From: Symbiodinium natans
Taxonomy: Eukaryota > Sar > Dinophyceae > Suessiales > Symbiodiniaceae
NCBI GenBank assembly: GCA_905221605.1
Contig: CAJNDS010000025.1
Coordinates: forward strand, 1,065,450-1,129,449
Direction of reading: 5' to 3'
DNA: 64,000 nucleotides
This document shows, in pieces, positions 1 through 12,610 of this stretch (position 1 is its first letter; the number at the start of each line of letters is the position of its first letter). The notes beneath the pieces were generated by a model, which did no database searches, was not told where the DNA came from, and worked only from the letters and a program-made list of their open reading frames with translations. Made by a program: the position numbers and the translations under genes.

Positions 1-1674
1 GTTCAGGAGCAGTCTGCGTCTTCCAAAGAAGCGCCTCTCATGGTGTGTGTTTTGCTGCTTGTGCTTTCGGATGCAAGGAGTCGTTCGGCACCTCAAAGTT
101 CACAAAATGCTTTTTGTTCAGCATGGTTTTTTCGGTTCAAGGTTTAGGCTTTAAGGTTCGGCCTCAGTCAGTGGGAAAGGAGGGTTTAGGGTGAAGGCAT
201 GTCAAGGCATTACCCCACCTGAAGCCTGCAGAGAAGCAGAGGAGCCCAGATATCGGCACGGAGAGGGGTCTCGTGAAACCGAGAAACCTTCGAGGGTTTG
301 GGGGGTTGACAAGGGTCAGATGGTTCGGCCGCGTGACTGACGCGAAACACCTGGATCTCAGAAACTCTGGCATAAGCCTTACAGAAAGGGCTCTGGACCC
401 ACAGACAAAATGCCCCAGAGGCGATCGCGGCATCCGCAGGGGCTTCTTCAAAGAGCGCAGGCGCCACATGTTGGGTTCAGGACTTCAGGTGGTTTTAGGC
501 TTCGTGTGTAGGGGAGTGTGGAGCATGGTTTTGGGTGCTGAGTGCTGAGGGTTTTGAAGTAGATTCGTTGCTTGTAGGCTTGGGTTTCTTTCTGGGAGTG
601 CAGGATTTCTTCTGTCGCCTCGCTTGGCAGCTCGACATTTCAGCAGGTCTTTTTCGATAACGGGCGCAGCACGATAAAGCCTATGTCCCCCTCCCAATCT
701 CCGACATGTGAGCAACGCAAAAAGGTTTTGGGGTTTCCGAAATTCGGGTACCTTATTGGGGTCCTTATTGCAAGGAAATCCCACTATTGGGGGACTATAG
801 TAGGGGTCCCTTACTTTCGTAAACCCCCAATTGACACACATGCAGCGAGCGAAGCCGAACCTGCGAGCCTAACATCCCAGAGTAACTTCCCAAGAAATAA
901 GCCCTGCGCCTACTTTCGCATTCTCACACCAGTCTAGCAAATCTTTTTCTGTGTGTCGAAGCCCTATCTACCATCCTAAGCATGAAATTCCACGCCTAAA
1001 TCCTTAGCCTCAGATGCAAAAAAGCGTTTCTACCATAACGGCACCTCACCAGGTTCGACGTGGTGAAGCGAAGTGCTCGGAACGAGCTGAAGGAGCCGCG
1101 GAGATTTTGGATGGCAGGGCAAGACCTGTTTTCAGCACGTTTCTAGCCCTGCCCAGGGGTGGCACAGGAAGCGACTCCGGTTCAAAAGTTTTGTTTCAAG
1201 CATCAAGCCCCCCCTCGTCCCTGATTCCATGATCGCTGGTTCTCGGAAACCCGGTCCTTTGCCCATTGCACTGGAAACCCAACCCGCACATAATTGTGAT
1301 TGAGGGCATGATCTCGGGCCGAGTTTTTGAGCATTGCATGCTTTTCACGGTTGAGTTTGCGACCCGCACATAAGTTTCAAATCACACTGCAAAACATCCT
1401 TTTGAAAAACCTCAGCCACCTCAACCCGACCATCGCTCCAATCACGCCTACAACCCCCAGCCTCCCAGCCTCCCCCCCCCAAAAAAACAGATAAAAAACA
1501 AGCACAAGAAGAACCCCAACCGTTCCTAAGCATCTTCTGAGGAGGGCAAGGCAAAGTTTCTGAAGATCCGTGGACTTCTCTCGGACCTCTCGTCACGAAT
1601 CGCAACGCGCTTGCACGCCTTACTATCAAGTCTGGGTTTTCATCCTGGATTCCTGGAGCTGCCTTGATTGTTTG
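1..1674. other. No gene recognised
   Basis: All frames are short and differ in composition from the real exons at 17-33 kb. A segment at 725-830 (GGGTACCTTATTGGGGTCC) resembles one at 4450-4560 in its GGG/CCC pattern and may be an old element. A C-run lies at 1472-1480. Confidence 0.5.
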
Positions 1675-1729
1675 CAGGGTTTAGGGTTTAGGGTTTAGGG
1701 TTTAGGGTTTAGGGTTTAGGGTTTAGGGT
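1675..1729 (+). repeat. Interstitial telomere-like tract (TTTAGGG)8
   Basis: About eight perfect units. Degenerate shorter runs follow at about 1876-1902 and 2011-2053. Confidence 0.95.
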
Positions 1730-2053
1730 GGGGCTGCACGCTCGGGGAACCAGCGCTCAGCACAGAAAGCGCGATAAGGAATGGAGAACAGCTGGGCAAG
1801 GTTGATCAAGCGCCATATGCATTGGGATGTTCCCCCTTACACTGACATCTCCTTTCAACTAAGGAGCTCTTAGAATTAAACCCTAAACTCTAAACCCTAA
1901 TCCGCATCCGTGACCCAAGGCCGTGAAGCAGGAAAAGTTTCCGGAGATCACCGAAGACGGGGCGCGATCCCTGGAGAACGTATCCTTCGCGGCTCGCCCA
2001 GCTTCTTCCTGTTTAGGGGTTAGGGTTTAGGGTTTGGGGTTTAGGGCTTAGGA

Positions 2054-5000
2054 TTACGCAGTTTGCAGGTTGCCTTCGTGGGGTCGTTCATCTAGGTTTT
2101 GCTATGTTTGGGCTTCTCACGTAGTGCTTTAGCAGCTTACCTGCCGTCGAGCAGCTTCGGGCGTGGAATGCAGGCTTCCGTGTTCAGGGAGAGGGCCCTT
2201 GGATTTTCGGAATATGTTGAGGTTCAGGATGGTTCAGGGCAACGTGCTGATGGGGATTCCATGCATGGAAGTGGGGCTTCACGCCAACTTTGCCTCAGGA
2301 ATTTGCAGGAGCTTGCTAGAGGGCTATGATGTAGACAGACCTGCTGTCGGTTGGGCTGCTGGTTTTGATGAGTTAGCAATTAGGGCTTCGGGTTGCGGGT
2401 TGCAGGGTTGCTTTGTTACACGTTGTGGGTTCCCGCTTAGGGCTGCAGGACGTGTTTCATGTTTGATTTCTGGCGCGTTCGGATGTTGGGTTTGTTTAAC
2501 TTGTCAAGGTTGTAGTTGACAGGTCATCCAACAATCCGAACAAAGAAAGGCCCTTTCATTCGAAATGGATCGATCCGCACACGCTCCAAGTCCATTGAAC
2601 CATCCGACCCTCCAATGCAGCCACAGCATTAACTTGAACATCTTTTCCTTGTCAGCCCAACCCCCCCCCCCCCCCCCGAATGCAAGGATCCCCCCCGTTA
2701 GTCGTACCCACAAAGAAGGAAGAAGAGGAAGAGACAGAGAGAGAGGTGATACAGGAGCGCAACACATAGAAGGCACCAGAGCGCACACAACCAACGACGA
2801 CACAAGGCATAGAACATAGAAACACTACGACCACTGCAACAAATCAACGCGAGCAAAAGAGAGCAACAGCATCCCCCGAGGTTGTTCTGGCCGAGGGCCG
2901 CTGCGACCAGGGCTCTGGCCGACGGAAGAGCTCGAAGCTCGAGTGCACGTGCCTACCTCAGCCCAGGGATTCCACACAGGATTGCACCTGGGATGGCTTT
3001 TGGTTCATGGACCTGAGTGCAAGGCGCGTTGCGAGAGCAGACGGGAAATTCTAGGCATGGAATTCAGGAATCGGGCCGGGAAGCATTCCTGAAACTTGCG
3101 CTGACCAAAGCAGCCGCCTTCTTGGGTGGTGTCACGTTTGGGTTGAGTGTTGGGTGCACGGACTCGGGTTTGGGAGACAGAGCTCTAAGCGTGGTAGGCT
3201 TAAGGGTTGAGGGTTCTGAGGGCTTCGGTGTTGCGATAACTTTTTCGGGGCCCGAGCATTCACACCTAACTGATGCCTTCAGGATGCGGGGATTGCAGAC
3301 TGAACTGACGAGACTCAAAGGCGAAAGTCCAGATCCAAGCTGAAAAAGAGCGAGTTGCTGCAAACCACTTCTTGAGCCTTGGCGCCCGCAATGCTGCAAC
3401 TCTTGCAATCCCCATGCTTTCCGCCGGAATCCGCACCTCAACTTAAAGCCTAAAGTGCTGAGACCACGGCAGTCTTTCCACCTCAAGTTTTGCAGGCAAG
3501 CCGCAAAAGAAATGGGCCTGGAATTGAAGTCCAGTCTGATGTACAAGTCGCCACTGGGCTCTCGATTCTTAGGCTTTGAGAGTTGGCTCCGCGAGCATTC
3601 GAGGCTTCAGGATGGAGGATGGATGTTTGTGGGATCGGGAGCCGCGTTTGGTACAAAACCGGAGAGACCATGTGGTGTTCTGTGATAAACTTCTGTGAGA
3701 GGGGTGCGGGTAGCCAGCAGCCAGCAGCAAGCAAGCCCCGCATACGAAGCCTGTAGAACACACCCGCACAACGCATGCCCGCACACTTGCGCACGCACGC
3801 ACGCAAGCACGCGCAAGCACACCCGCGCGCATACGTATGTATTTGTACTCGCACAGATTGGGTAAACGCGGCTCGAAGCGAAAGATGAAGACTCAGGTCC
3901 ACGCCTGCAGGAGAGACCTCTGGCTGGGAAGAAGAAAGGGTACCGAGCACACGGAGATTTGAGAAAATCCGGTTGCTAAGAAGAGTATTTGTTCGCTGTT
4001 CCTCGTTCTTGCGCTGAAGGATGCTGTGGCCGGGGGGGGGATGTCGAATCCTTTGTTCTGCTTTTTGGGTCCAGCTTGGTTTGCAGTAGGGAATATGCGA
4101 CAATGTGCTTTGTTTGCACCGGATTCTTGAACATTACTGGCTTGGGAGGTTGAGTGTTTTTGGGGTGAGCCTATGCTGGACAGCCAGCTGGCACTGGATT
4201 TGAGCTGAATACCCGAACCATATACCCTTGACGTTCGCTTGTTGAAGGAAGAAGCAAACACCATCCCGGAACGACTTGCACCCCCAGCGCAAATTCCTGG
4301 AGGATGCGTGATTTTCCCCACGCAGAAGGTCTACTTCAAGGAGTGGGCCCCAACCCCGCTCCGGTTGGGGTGGCCTTCCTTCGGTTCCTTCTTCCCAGAG
4401 CCAGAGGTATGACGCGTGTTGCGTGGGCAAGCGTTTGAAGCCGCCTTGGGGGTTTACGAAAATGGGGGTGCCCTTTTGGGAGGGTTCCTGCAATAAGGAT
4501 GAATACTATTTTGGGGTATATTAAGGGTACCCCTAATGGGGGAAATGCCCACTTGTTTCAGGATGCTGCCACAGGTGGCGAGTGCGGCGGCCAACGTGGC
4601 ATCAACTGCATTTGCGCCCCTTGACAGAAGACACACGAACGTAGTCCCCGGAAATGCCTTACTTGTTGGACATGAGCCGAGTACCTGCCAAATGGATCTT
4701 TCTTATAGGGACCTCTGAACCTCTGAACTCCCCAAAATCCTAAACCCTAAGCCCTAAACGGCCCCAGAACCCCCAACAGTCTAAGGCTGTGAGCCCGGCA
4801 AAGCCCGCGACCGTTTAGCGCGTCTGAGCTTGGAGTCTCCTCAATGGGACAAGCACGAAACCGTCTTGAAGATGGCACTTGCCTCGGCAACTTTCCTCGT
4901 TGCTTTGGGAGGCTGAGGAAAGACTGGCAGACCCGAGGTCTGAACTGCAACGTTCTCTGAGCTCGCAGAAATGCAGATGCTTGCAGTTGATGTGGTCTGT

Positions 5001-6856
5001 GCAGTTCTCTAAGCCCTTAACCCATGCATCAACCCATATCAGCCCACGGTTTCTTTGACGAGTCCCAAAACATACCGTCACTGTTGTAGAAAGTTGTTGC
5101 GAAGACAAGCACATCGAGCTATCAAGTCTCTCGAGTTGTCGAACTTGGCTTGAACGCAGAAGCCACCTTGCGCAGCAGACCTCTGTGCTTGCTGCCCCAA
5201 GCTTCAGCTACCAGTGCTAGCTCTAAGGCGGGTCTGCGATGTCCGGTTGCACGCCACCAGCACAAGGTATCGACCACTTCAAGACTGGATTTCACCAAGC
5301 TCTCGAGTTGGTTTGCCCAGTCGTGGTAGGCATCGCTGAACATCTTCAATGCCTTACAGAGTTTGCTTCTCTGCTACCTTTGTTTGCAGTGTTGAAGAGG
5401 CTTGCATCATCTCTTCTTTTGTTGTGTGTTTTGTGCACTTGCAGGGAGCGCCAGGCAAAGTTGCATCGCACGTCAACGGTGAGTAGCCTGGTGCCAGTTT
5501 TCATGTCTGCCTGCCATGTCGTTTACATGCCACTATTCGGATGTCGAAGTCCCGCAGGACGTCACAGAAAATACGTAAGTGCAAGGTCATATTGCCTGCA
5601 AGTGCAGCGCATCCACGCAGCGTGCCACGTCAAGCAGCACCATGGCTGAGTCTACCTGACTTCATGGACGCGCCATTGCACAGCAACTGAGAGGACTGCA
5701 CGAAACAACGGACTGCAACATGCTTGTAGCTTCTCACTTCAACTGGAAGCTAAGCAGCACTTGTGATGCCACGGTGCCCGCTATACCTCGAATTTCGTGC
5801 AGGCTTGGCTGCACTGGTTACGTCGGTTTTGCCATGTTTTGCCCTCCCCGTATCAGTTACTTGTGTTTGATTTGAAGACGTGACAGGCGCCCGTGGCTGC
5901 ACAGAGAAGATAGGAAAGGCAGGGGTTTCTGCAGCGTCTGTTTGCTCGGCCTCCCAGGTAGAGCTTCATGGGCTGCTGTGCCTCTGCTTCCCAGTCACCA
6001 AGCAAGAAGCAGGCCAACGGGCATCCGGAGGGTGGCTCTCGTTGCTGCTCATGGCGGTACATTGGTGCGCATTGCTGCAGTTGTTTGTCGTGCGAGCATG
6101 TGCTGGCAGTTTGTTTTCGAGGCTGGGTCTGTGTGGCACCACCGTTGGATGAGGAGCGGCCGGAAGGCAGCGACGTTGAAGTAGATGCTGGCGGACACGG
6201 AGCAGAGGCTGAGGTTGAGGAGGCGTCCAACGCGGAGCACGTGGAGGAGGCGATGTTGCGCCATCTTCGGTGGATGACATTCGCATAAGCAAAGCGTACT
6301 CATAATAGTTAGGCATGCCCTGCTACCTCTAATGTGTGTACTTCTGTGAAGAGTTTTGGCGCTGCTCCCACGAGCCCTTTAGAAACCTGAATAGCCCTTT
6401 AGAAGTCTGAATCAGGGGCCGTGAGAGGGGGCAGCAAAACTCGAAGGTTGGATTGCTGTAGGCGCGGTATATCTGAGTTCCTGATTATTTTCTGCTTACC
6501 TTTAGGGCTTTGCAGGGATCGATGCAAGGAGCCTGGGGGCCACTAACCTTGAACCCAAGGAGGGGGAACCATGTCAACTGGAAGCAACCAGTACGGCAAA
6601 AGCCTGTGCCTCTGGCAATGGTGGGGGAGAAGATGTACGCACCAGAGTACAACTTCACCGGCAAACACAGGAGGCAGAAAGGCAATTTGACATGGAGGAC
6701 GGTGTGGAAATGCATCTGGGAGCAAAACTGGCCGAGTGATCAAGCGAAAGGTGGTCACCCGAGGAAGTGTGTCACAAAGGAGATCATGCACATCGGAGCA
6801 AGGCTGAGAGGTAGCATCTCGCTTGAAACTGACAGGGTGGAAACATGGCAAGGGGC
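2054..6856. other. Mostly featureless DNA
   Basis: Contains a C-run (2660-2677), an ACGC-rich microsatellite (3785-3835) and the dispersed repeat at 5620-5990. A possible small exon lies between CACTTGCAG (5445) and AACG|GTGAGT (5480), without recognisable product. The 121-residue frame 6510-6875 has no known motif. Confidence 0.4.
5620..5990 (+). repeat. Diverged dispersed repeat, copy 1
   Basis: About 370 bases alignable in the same orientation with 23420-23785. Shared words include AGCAGCACCA, GAATTTCG, and GCAGCGTCTG followed by GGCCT and CAGG. No coding frame is conserved between them. Confidence 0.55.
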
Positions 6857-6893
6857 CCTAAACCCTAAAGCCTAAACCCTAAACCCTAAACCC
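6857..6893 (-). repeat. Interstitial telomere-like tract (CCCTAAA)
   Basis: About five units, one altered to AAAGCCT. Confidence 0.9.
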
Positions 6894-8600
6894 AGGCAAA
6901 CCCCAAACTCTGCCAAGGGGGCCTGGCAGCCGAAGATTTCGCAGGATACTCCTACTCGTTAAGGTCAACGAACGAAACTTACAAGCAGAGTCGGTCATAG
7001 ACTCGCAGGCGTAGACTGTCTGATCTTCTCTTCATGCCGTTTTATGATCTTGTAGCCCTCTGGTGCCGGGAGGTACCAGCTACACCCGCAGAGGAGGTCG
7101 ATGGCCTGCCACGACTGCTGGGCCGCGCCAGGCTCACTGCGTCCGTAGCGTCTGCTCATGGAGGGTCCAGGTCTTTGGGATAAGCCCGTGAGGTTGTGGG
7201 CCAAGGTTCGGATTTCGGGGTGTTTGCATTTCTTTGTGCTTCCACCAGTGGAGATTTTAGAGGTCCACGTTGAGTGACTTAGCATCCTCTCTGAAACTTC
7301 AAGCTGGTTTTGACGTTGAGCAAGCAATCTAACGTCTGGATGGGTCACATACTTTCAAGAGTCATTTCCTGGGCAATTTGTCTCGCACTGCGTTCCGTGC
7401 TCGTATACAGGTGCGATGTCAGAGGATGTCCTCGCAGACCGTAGACCCATGTCATTCTGTAGCGGCGGTATGACGGCACGAACTCCTCTCAAGGGAAGGA
7501 CAGGAACAAATCCAACTTGAACATGCAAGGTCCTTTTCGGCCTGATCATCTGATCGAACCCATCACGCATCAGCTTCAGGGCACAGCAGTAGGTCCTGTC
7601 AAGGCAGAACACAACGCACAAAACCACCTAGCCGCTAGCCATACACCACGGATCAAGGCAGCGTTCCGTTGCATCTGGGTCACAGGATGTCATGCACTGA
7701 TCTGAGATAGAAGGAAGGGGGGCTAGCCGACTTGCCAAAGACCTGTCCATGCAACCGTGGGCCCTTGCGCGCCAGGTCCCCGGTGGGAATGCTGGCCCAG
7801 GCCCTGTGCAGGAAGCTCTTTGGTGTCCTGGGGTTTAGGGCTTCGGGCTTAGGCAAAAGGGTTTAAGCCCCCGCAGCACTCGGTTCTTCCCTGCGAGGCC
7901 TGCGACGAGCCCGACAAGCTGAGCCGGCAGCGCCTTGGCGAGCTTGGAAGTGGGAGGAGTCTCTTCTCCCACAAACCTTGCATGCATACCACGGCCAGGC
8001 CGAGCTTGTCGGTTCATCCAGGCTCAGCTGCCAGACTTCAGGGTGTGTTCAGAGGAATGTGGCGAAAATGAGAGCACGTGCCGACAGGTGAGCGTGCTGC
8101 GACATCCTTCACGCAGTCCAGGCCAGGCCTGGTAAATCAGAGTTCCTTTCTTGTCATCCCTATTATTTCCCCAAACAGGCACCGTTTGGGGTCTAACCTC
8201 AGAAAACAAGGGTCACGCGCTTGGCCAGATGGGTGTCACGCGCTTCGGGTCTGTGGTCTCCCATGGTCTCCCATCATCTCAAACATCCGAATCCCATTCA
8301 ATCAAGCAAGCCCATGCTTCTGCCACTACACCCGAGTGCCAAAATCATTCACCCTGCTAAGCCGACACCACATTGTTTCATGTCTCACGGCACATGAGAC
8401 TTCCATGTTGAGCAAACATGAACAATCCTGGGAAAAAAGGGACGGGCTGCGGAGAGCTGAAAGGCGCGCGCGCGCGCGCGCGCTGTATTCTTCCAAAATT
8501 GGAGTGGACGGGTCGTCCAGTTCCGCAAGGGCGCATACGCACGCGCTTGCTTGTGCCAAGGGACGCCCACGAGCATGTCTTGTTACGTGTTGCACTCCCC
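6894..8600. other. No gene recognised
   Basis: The frames present, including minus frames at 6995-7348 and 7355-7627, show no family motif. A (GC)n run lies at 8463-8484. Confidence 0.4.
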
Positions 8601-8752
8601 TGTGTGTTCTTTTGTCCTCGCACTGCCCTCGGAAGACGGGAGGGTTTTTGCATGCTTGCATGCGCGAGCCGCATTGTTTTCAGGGTCCTGCCAAGCGGTC
8701 CGGATCGGTTTGCATCTTGGATTTGTCAGTTCGCGCCGCCCTCAGAAGTAGG
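8601..8752 (+). repeat. Dispersed repeat with GCCCTCGGAAGAC, copy 1
   Basis: Aligns over about 145 bases with 34157-34295: GCCCTCGGAAGAC, GCATGCTTGCA, GGTCCTGCCAAGCGG, TTTGCATCTTGG and CGCCGCCCTC all occur in order. A (GC)n run sits upstream at 8463-8484. Confidence 0.7.
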
Positions 8753-8824
8753 AGCTGGCCAGGTCCTCAGCCCTCACAAGTAGTGGTTGATCGTCGTGAG
8801 GGCAGACCTATTTGTCCTGAGCTG

Positions 8825-8935
8825 AACCTCGCCGGACGTGTTCAACCAACCTGCACCCGTCGTCGCCTGAAAGAAGCCCCATCCGCGCAACCAACCTGCA
8901 CCCCGTCGTCGCCTCAAAGAAGCCCCATCCGTATC
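8825..8935 (+). repeat. AACCAACCTGCACCC minisatellite
   Basis: Two units of CAACCAACCTGCACCC plus CGTCGTCGCCT and AAGAAGCCCCATCCG. The same words occur inverted at 16.24-16.34 kb, and the CAACC part at 22.98-23.20 kb. Confidence 0.65.
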
Positions 8936-9055
8936 ACCAAGACCCTTAACCCTTAACCATAACCCTTAACTTTTCAACCTAGACCACGGAGAAAGTCATC
9001 AAAGCCCGGGCCTCGATCGTCAAGCAAGCCAGAGGCAACTAGGCCGCTAAAAATT

Positions 9056-9122
9056 GTTTTTGCTTCTGCAGTGCTTTGAAAGTGCGAACGGTGGAAAAAC
9101 ATAGGATGTTTTTGCGGCTTGT
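9056..9122 (+). repeat. Diverged solo arm of the fold-back element
   Basis: GCTTCTGCAGTGCTTTGAAAG followed by AAAAACATAGGATGTTTTTG resembles the left arm of the elements at 11-15 kb, but no partner arm is nearby. Confidence 0.5.
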
Positions 9123-10429
9123 TCCTGTTTGCATGGTGCTGCATGACTCATCTAGTAAGGGGCCGGCACTGAAGTTTAGGGTAACCCTAAACGCCTGTAA
9201 AATTTTATGTCGCGTTTTTGTTTCACGCGCTTTCCCTGTCTCTACAATCTTACTGTTTGGGGTCTTCGCCGGCATATTTCAAGGAGATTATACACGAAAC
9301 AGCGCCAGAGGACAGACAGCCAGATGCATTTAGGCGCCGGCGAGGAATTCATTTGTATTCGCATTTCCTGTCCGCACAATGCCATATTCGTGGTTTTGGA
9401 GGGGGCCGGGTGCCCAAATGAATTTAATTGCCCAGCCTCTGAAAATGCATTTGGGCATTGGACCCCTTTCGAGATTGCTGCGAAACATCGAAGATTTTTA
9501 TGTAGAAAGCAATGAAAAAGCACACCTGGGAAGGACGCTGCCGAAGAACCGTCTTTGCACACGAGTGTCACTTTGTCATTGTCTTCAAAAAATCAAACAT
9601 GTCCCCCCCCCTTCGTGCTCGTAAGGTTTGGTGAGGGCCCCTCGAGGTTAGGCGTGAAGCCCTAGAACCATAACGTGCTTGAACGGCCCAGTGTGCGAGG
9701 GTTGAAGGTTTCAGAGAGGCGTCTTGGTTGGTCCTCGTGTGTGCGAAAGACTGAGCGTGATCAACTAGCATCCTGCTTTTTGGGGGGCCGAGCGTACTCA
9801 AAAAGCACCCAAGTTTTGGGATTCAGAACACTGTAGAAGTAAAAACATATACCTTAGAGGTTTGTCGTATGTCCCCTCCCTTTGTGCTTGTCGAGCTCGT
9901 AGGCTAACATCGTAAGCAACTAGCACAAAGCACAAGTTGTCAGGGCTGGTCGCAGGGGCATATTTACAACCCTTATGGAGCCACGATTACGTTACCAGCA
10001 CAGGGATAAACATCTCAATGTACTTTATCCACCTCTTTTACGGAACGTAATTTCTGGTCGCAGGGGCATATTCACAAACAACCCTTTTCGAGCCACGATT
10101 GCATTACCAGCACAGGATCTTGGGTTTCATCGTAAGCAACCAGCACCCCATCTGCGCCCTGATGACCAAACAGCTCGCGCCAGAGCTCTTTTCCCCCATA
10201 CAATGGCCAACTTGCAAGAAGAAGTTTGCCACGCGAAGCTCCGAGGCATGACGGTTTTTGCTTCTTTGTAAACCTTTGTATTTCCCAAATGCCCGGAAAC
10301 CAATCCGCGCACACTTTCTCGATGTTTTCCATGGTCGGCGCTTGTGTCTTTGGTTGCCAAAATTAAAACACCCGAGCGTTAAAACACCCCAGGCGCGAGC
10401 TATTGCATGGTCACTGGCCTGAGCTATTT

Positions 10430-10680
10430 GGGCGTACTCAAATAGCACCCAAGTCTTGAGGACCAGGCGTGTTCAACTAGCATCCTGTTTTTTTGGGGAC
10501 CGAGCGTACTCAAATAGCACCCAAGTCTTGGGGGCCGAGCGTGTTCAACTAGCATCCTGCTTTTTGGGGACCGAGCTTACTGCAATAGCACCCAAGTTTT
10601 AGGACCGAGCGTGTTCAACTAGCATCCTGCTTTTTGGGGACCGAGCGTACTCAAATGGCACCCAAGTTTTTGGGGACAGC
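10430..10680. repeat. 72-bp minisatellite block (recurs five times to 15.5 kb)
   Basis: Alternating half-units GAGCGTGTTCAACTAGCATC and GAGCGTACTCAAATAGCACC, each followed by TTTTGGGGACC. Further blocks at 11585-11880, 13440-13610, 14165-14395 and 15305-15510. Confidence 0.85.
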
Positions 10681-10769
10681 ATTTTCTGAACACTGTGGAA
10701 GTAAAATCATTTCCTTTCGAGGTTTGTGGTATGTTCCCTCCCTTTTTGTGCTTGTAGGGTTGGGTGAGA

Positions 10770-10805
10770 ACCAAATAGCTGGCGCCATGGCGCAAGCTAT
10801 TTGGT
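10770..10805. repeat. 36-nt palindrome ACCAAATAGCT...AGCTATTTGGT (one of five)
   Basis: Arms ACCAAATAGCTGGCGCCA and its complement meet at CCATGG with one mismatch. Related copies at 12051-12086, 12900-12935, 14527-14565 and 15670-15705, all followed by a GTCGCAGGG-like motif except the last. Half copies at about 10163 and 13199. Confidence 0.8.
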
Positions 10806-11017
10806 CGCAGGGGCACCATCTATGAGCGTTCTGCGCCCAAAGAGCCTGTGCTGGTAGCGTAATCGTGGCACTCTAGCTGGCCTGCATGTTAAAACGGTTC
10901 CAAAAGCTTGTGCTTGGCAACATAATCGTGGCCCCATAACCCGCCTGCACTTTAAAGCGGTTACGTTAACCTTTAGGGCCCTCACCCTACGAGCACGAAG
11001 GGACATGCGACAAACAT

Positions 11018-11427
11018 CTAGGGCCCTCACCACACCCTAGCACGAAGGGAGGGACATACGACAAACCTCTAAGGGAGATGTTTTTACTTCTACAATGTTC
11101 TGAAAGTGCAAACATCAGAAAAAACATAGGATGCTGTGCGCGCTTGGACGCCCTATGGAGCCGCGATTACGTTTCCAGCACACAAGGGATAAACATCTTT
11201 ATTTACTTCAGCCGCTCTTTTTCGGGGATGCGAAGCCTTTTCGCAGAGCAAGAAGAGAGTTGGGTAAAAACCCTGCTTGCTCTGCGAAAAGGTTCTATAC
11301 AAGCGCAAGAATGCCCTATGTTTTTCGTTTCCACTTGCAGAACACTGTAGAAGTAAAACATATTCCTTAGGGGTTTGTCGTATGTCCCCTCCCTTCGTGC
11401 TCGTAAGGTTTTGGTGCAGGGCCCTAG
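11018..11427. mobile_element. Fold-back/MITE-like element, copy 1, terminal inverted repeats over 100 bp
   Basis: The left arm (CTAGGGCCCTCACC, GGGACATACGACAAACCTCT, ACTTCTACAATGTTCTGAAA, AACATAGG) returns as its complement in the right arm (CCTATG to GGGCCCTAG) with modest divergence. The interior has a second stem, CCTTTTCGCAGAGCAAG and its complement, around a 23-nt loop (about 11234-11290). No transposase is encoded. Target-site duplications were not determined. Confidence 0.65.
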
Positions 11428-12287
11428 AAGTTTGTGGCATGTCCCCTCCCTTCTTGCTCGTAGAGTGAGCCCCTCGAGGTGAGGCCTGCATGCCCTAGAA
11501 CCATAACTTGCTTCAAGGGCCCAGCGTGCGAGGTTTAAAGGTTTCAGAGAGGCGTCTTGGTTAGTCCTTGTGTGGGCGAAGAGACTGAGCGTGTTCAACT
11601 AGCATCCTGCTTTCGGGGACCGAGTGTACTGAAACAGCACCCCAGTTTCCTGCTTTGCGGGACCGAGCGTGTTCACCTAGCATCCTGCTTTTTGGGGACC
11701 GAGCATACTCAAATAGCACCCAAGCATTGGGGACGGACCGTGTTCAACTAGCATCCTGCTTCTTGGGGACCGAGTGTACTCAAAAATCACCCAAGTTTTG
11801 GGGACCGAGCGTGTTCAATTAGCAACCTGCTTTTTGGTCACCGAGCGTACTCAAAGAGCACCCAAGTTTTGGGGACCGCACCTTCAGAACACTGTAGAAG
11901 AAAAAACATATCCCTTCCAGGTTGTCGTATGTCCCCTTTGTGCTCGTAGGATTCGTAGGATTTGGTGAGGGCCCTCGAAGTTTGTCGTATGTCCCCTCCC
12001 TTCGAGCTCGTAGGGTGACATCGTAAGCAACTAGCACCTGCGCCCTGCTGACCAAATAGTTCGCACCAAGGCAGAAGCTATTTGGCCGCAGGGGAAACCT
12101 CTATGGTGTTTTAACACGTTAAGACGTGTTTTCAGTGGTAGTGTTCTGCACCCAAAACCCTGTGCTGGTAGCGTAATCGTGGCACTCTCGCCCGCCTGCA
12201 TTTTAAAACGGTTCCAAAAGCTTGTGCTTGGCAACATAATCGTGGCCCCATAACCCGCCTGCACTTTAAAGCGGTTACGTTAACCTT

Positions 12288-12610
12288 TAGGGGACATACG
12301 ACAAACCTCTAAGGGAGACGTTTTACTTCTACAATGTTCTGAAAGTGCAAACATCAGAAAAAAACATAGGATGTTTTTGCGCTTGTACACCCTATGGAGC
12401 CGCGATCACGTTACCAGCACACAAGGGATAAGCATCTTTATTTACTTCAACCACTTTTTGAGGGGCTGTGAAACCTTTTCGCAAAGCAAGAAGAGTTCGG
12501 TAAAAACCCGCTTGCTCTGCGAAAAGTTCGCACTTCCCAGCACTGTAGAAGCAAAAACATATGCCTTAGAGGTTTGTCGTAATTATGTCCCCCTCCTTCG
12601 TGCTCGTAAG
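12288..12610. mobile_element. Fold-back/MITE-like element, copy 2
   Basis: Same arms and inner stem as 11018-11427, with a shorter outer arm. The inner stem is CCTTTTCGCAAAGCAAG at about 12473. Confidence 0.6.

Noticed and set aside
3483-4103. 206-codon minus frame
   Set aside because: It includes an ACGC microsatellite read as Cys/Ala/Arg repeats; no motif.
8078-8956. 292-codon + strand frame
   Set aside because: It runs through a (GC)n run, a dispersed repeat and a minisatellite, with no family motif; several rival frames cover the same bases.
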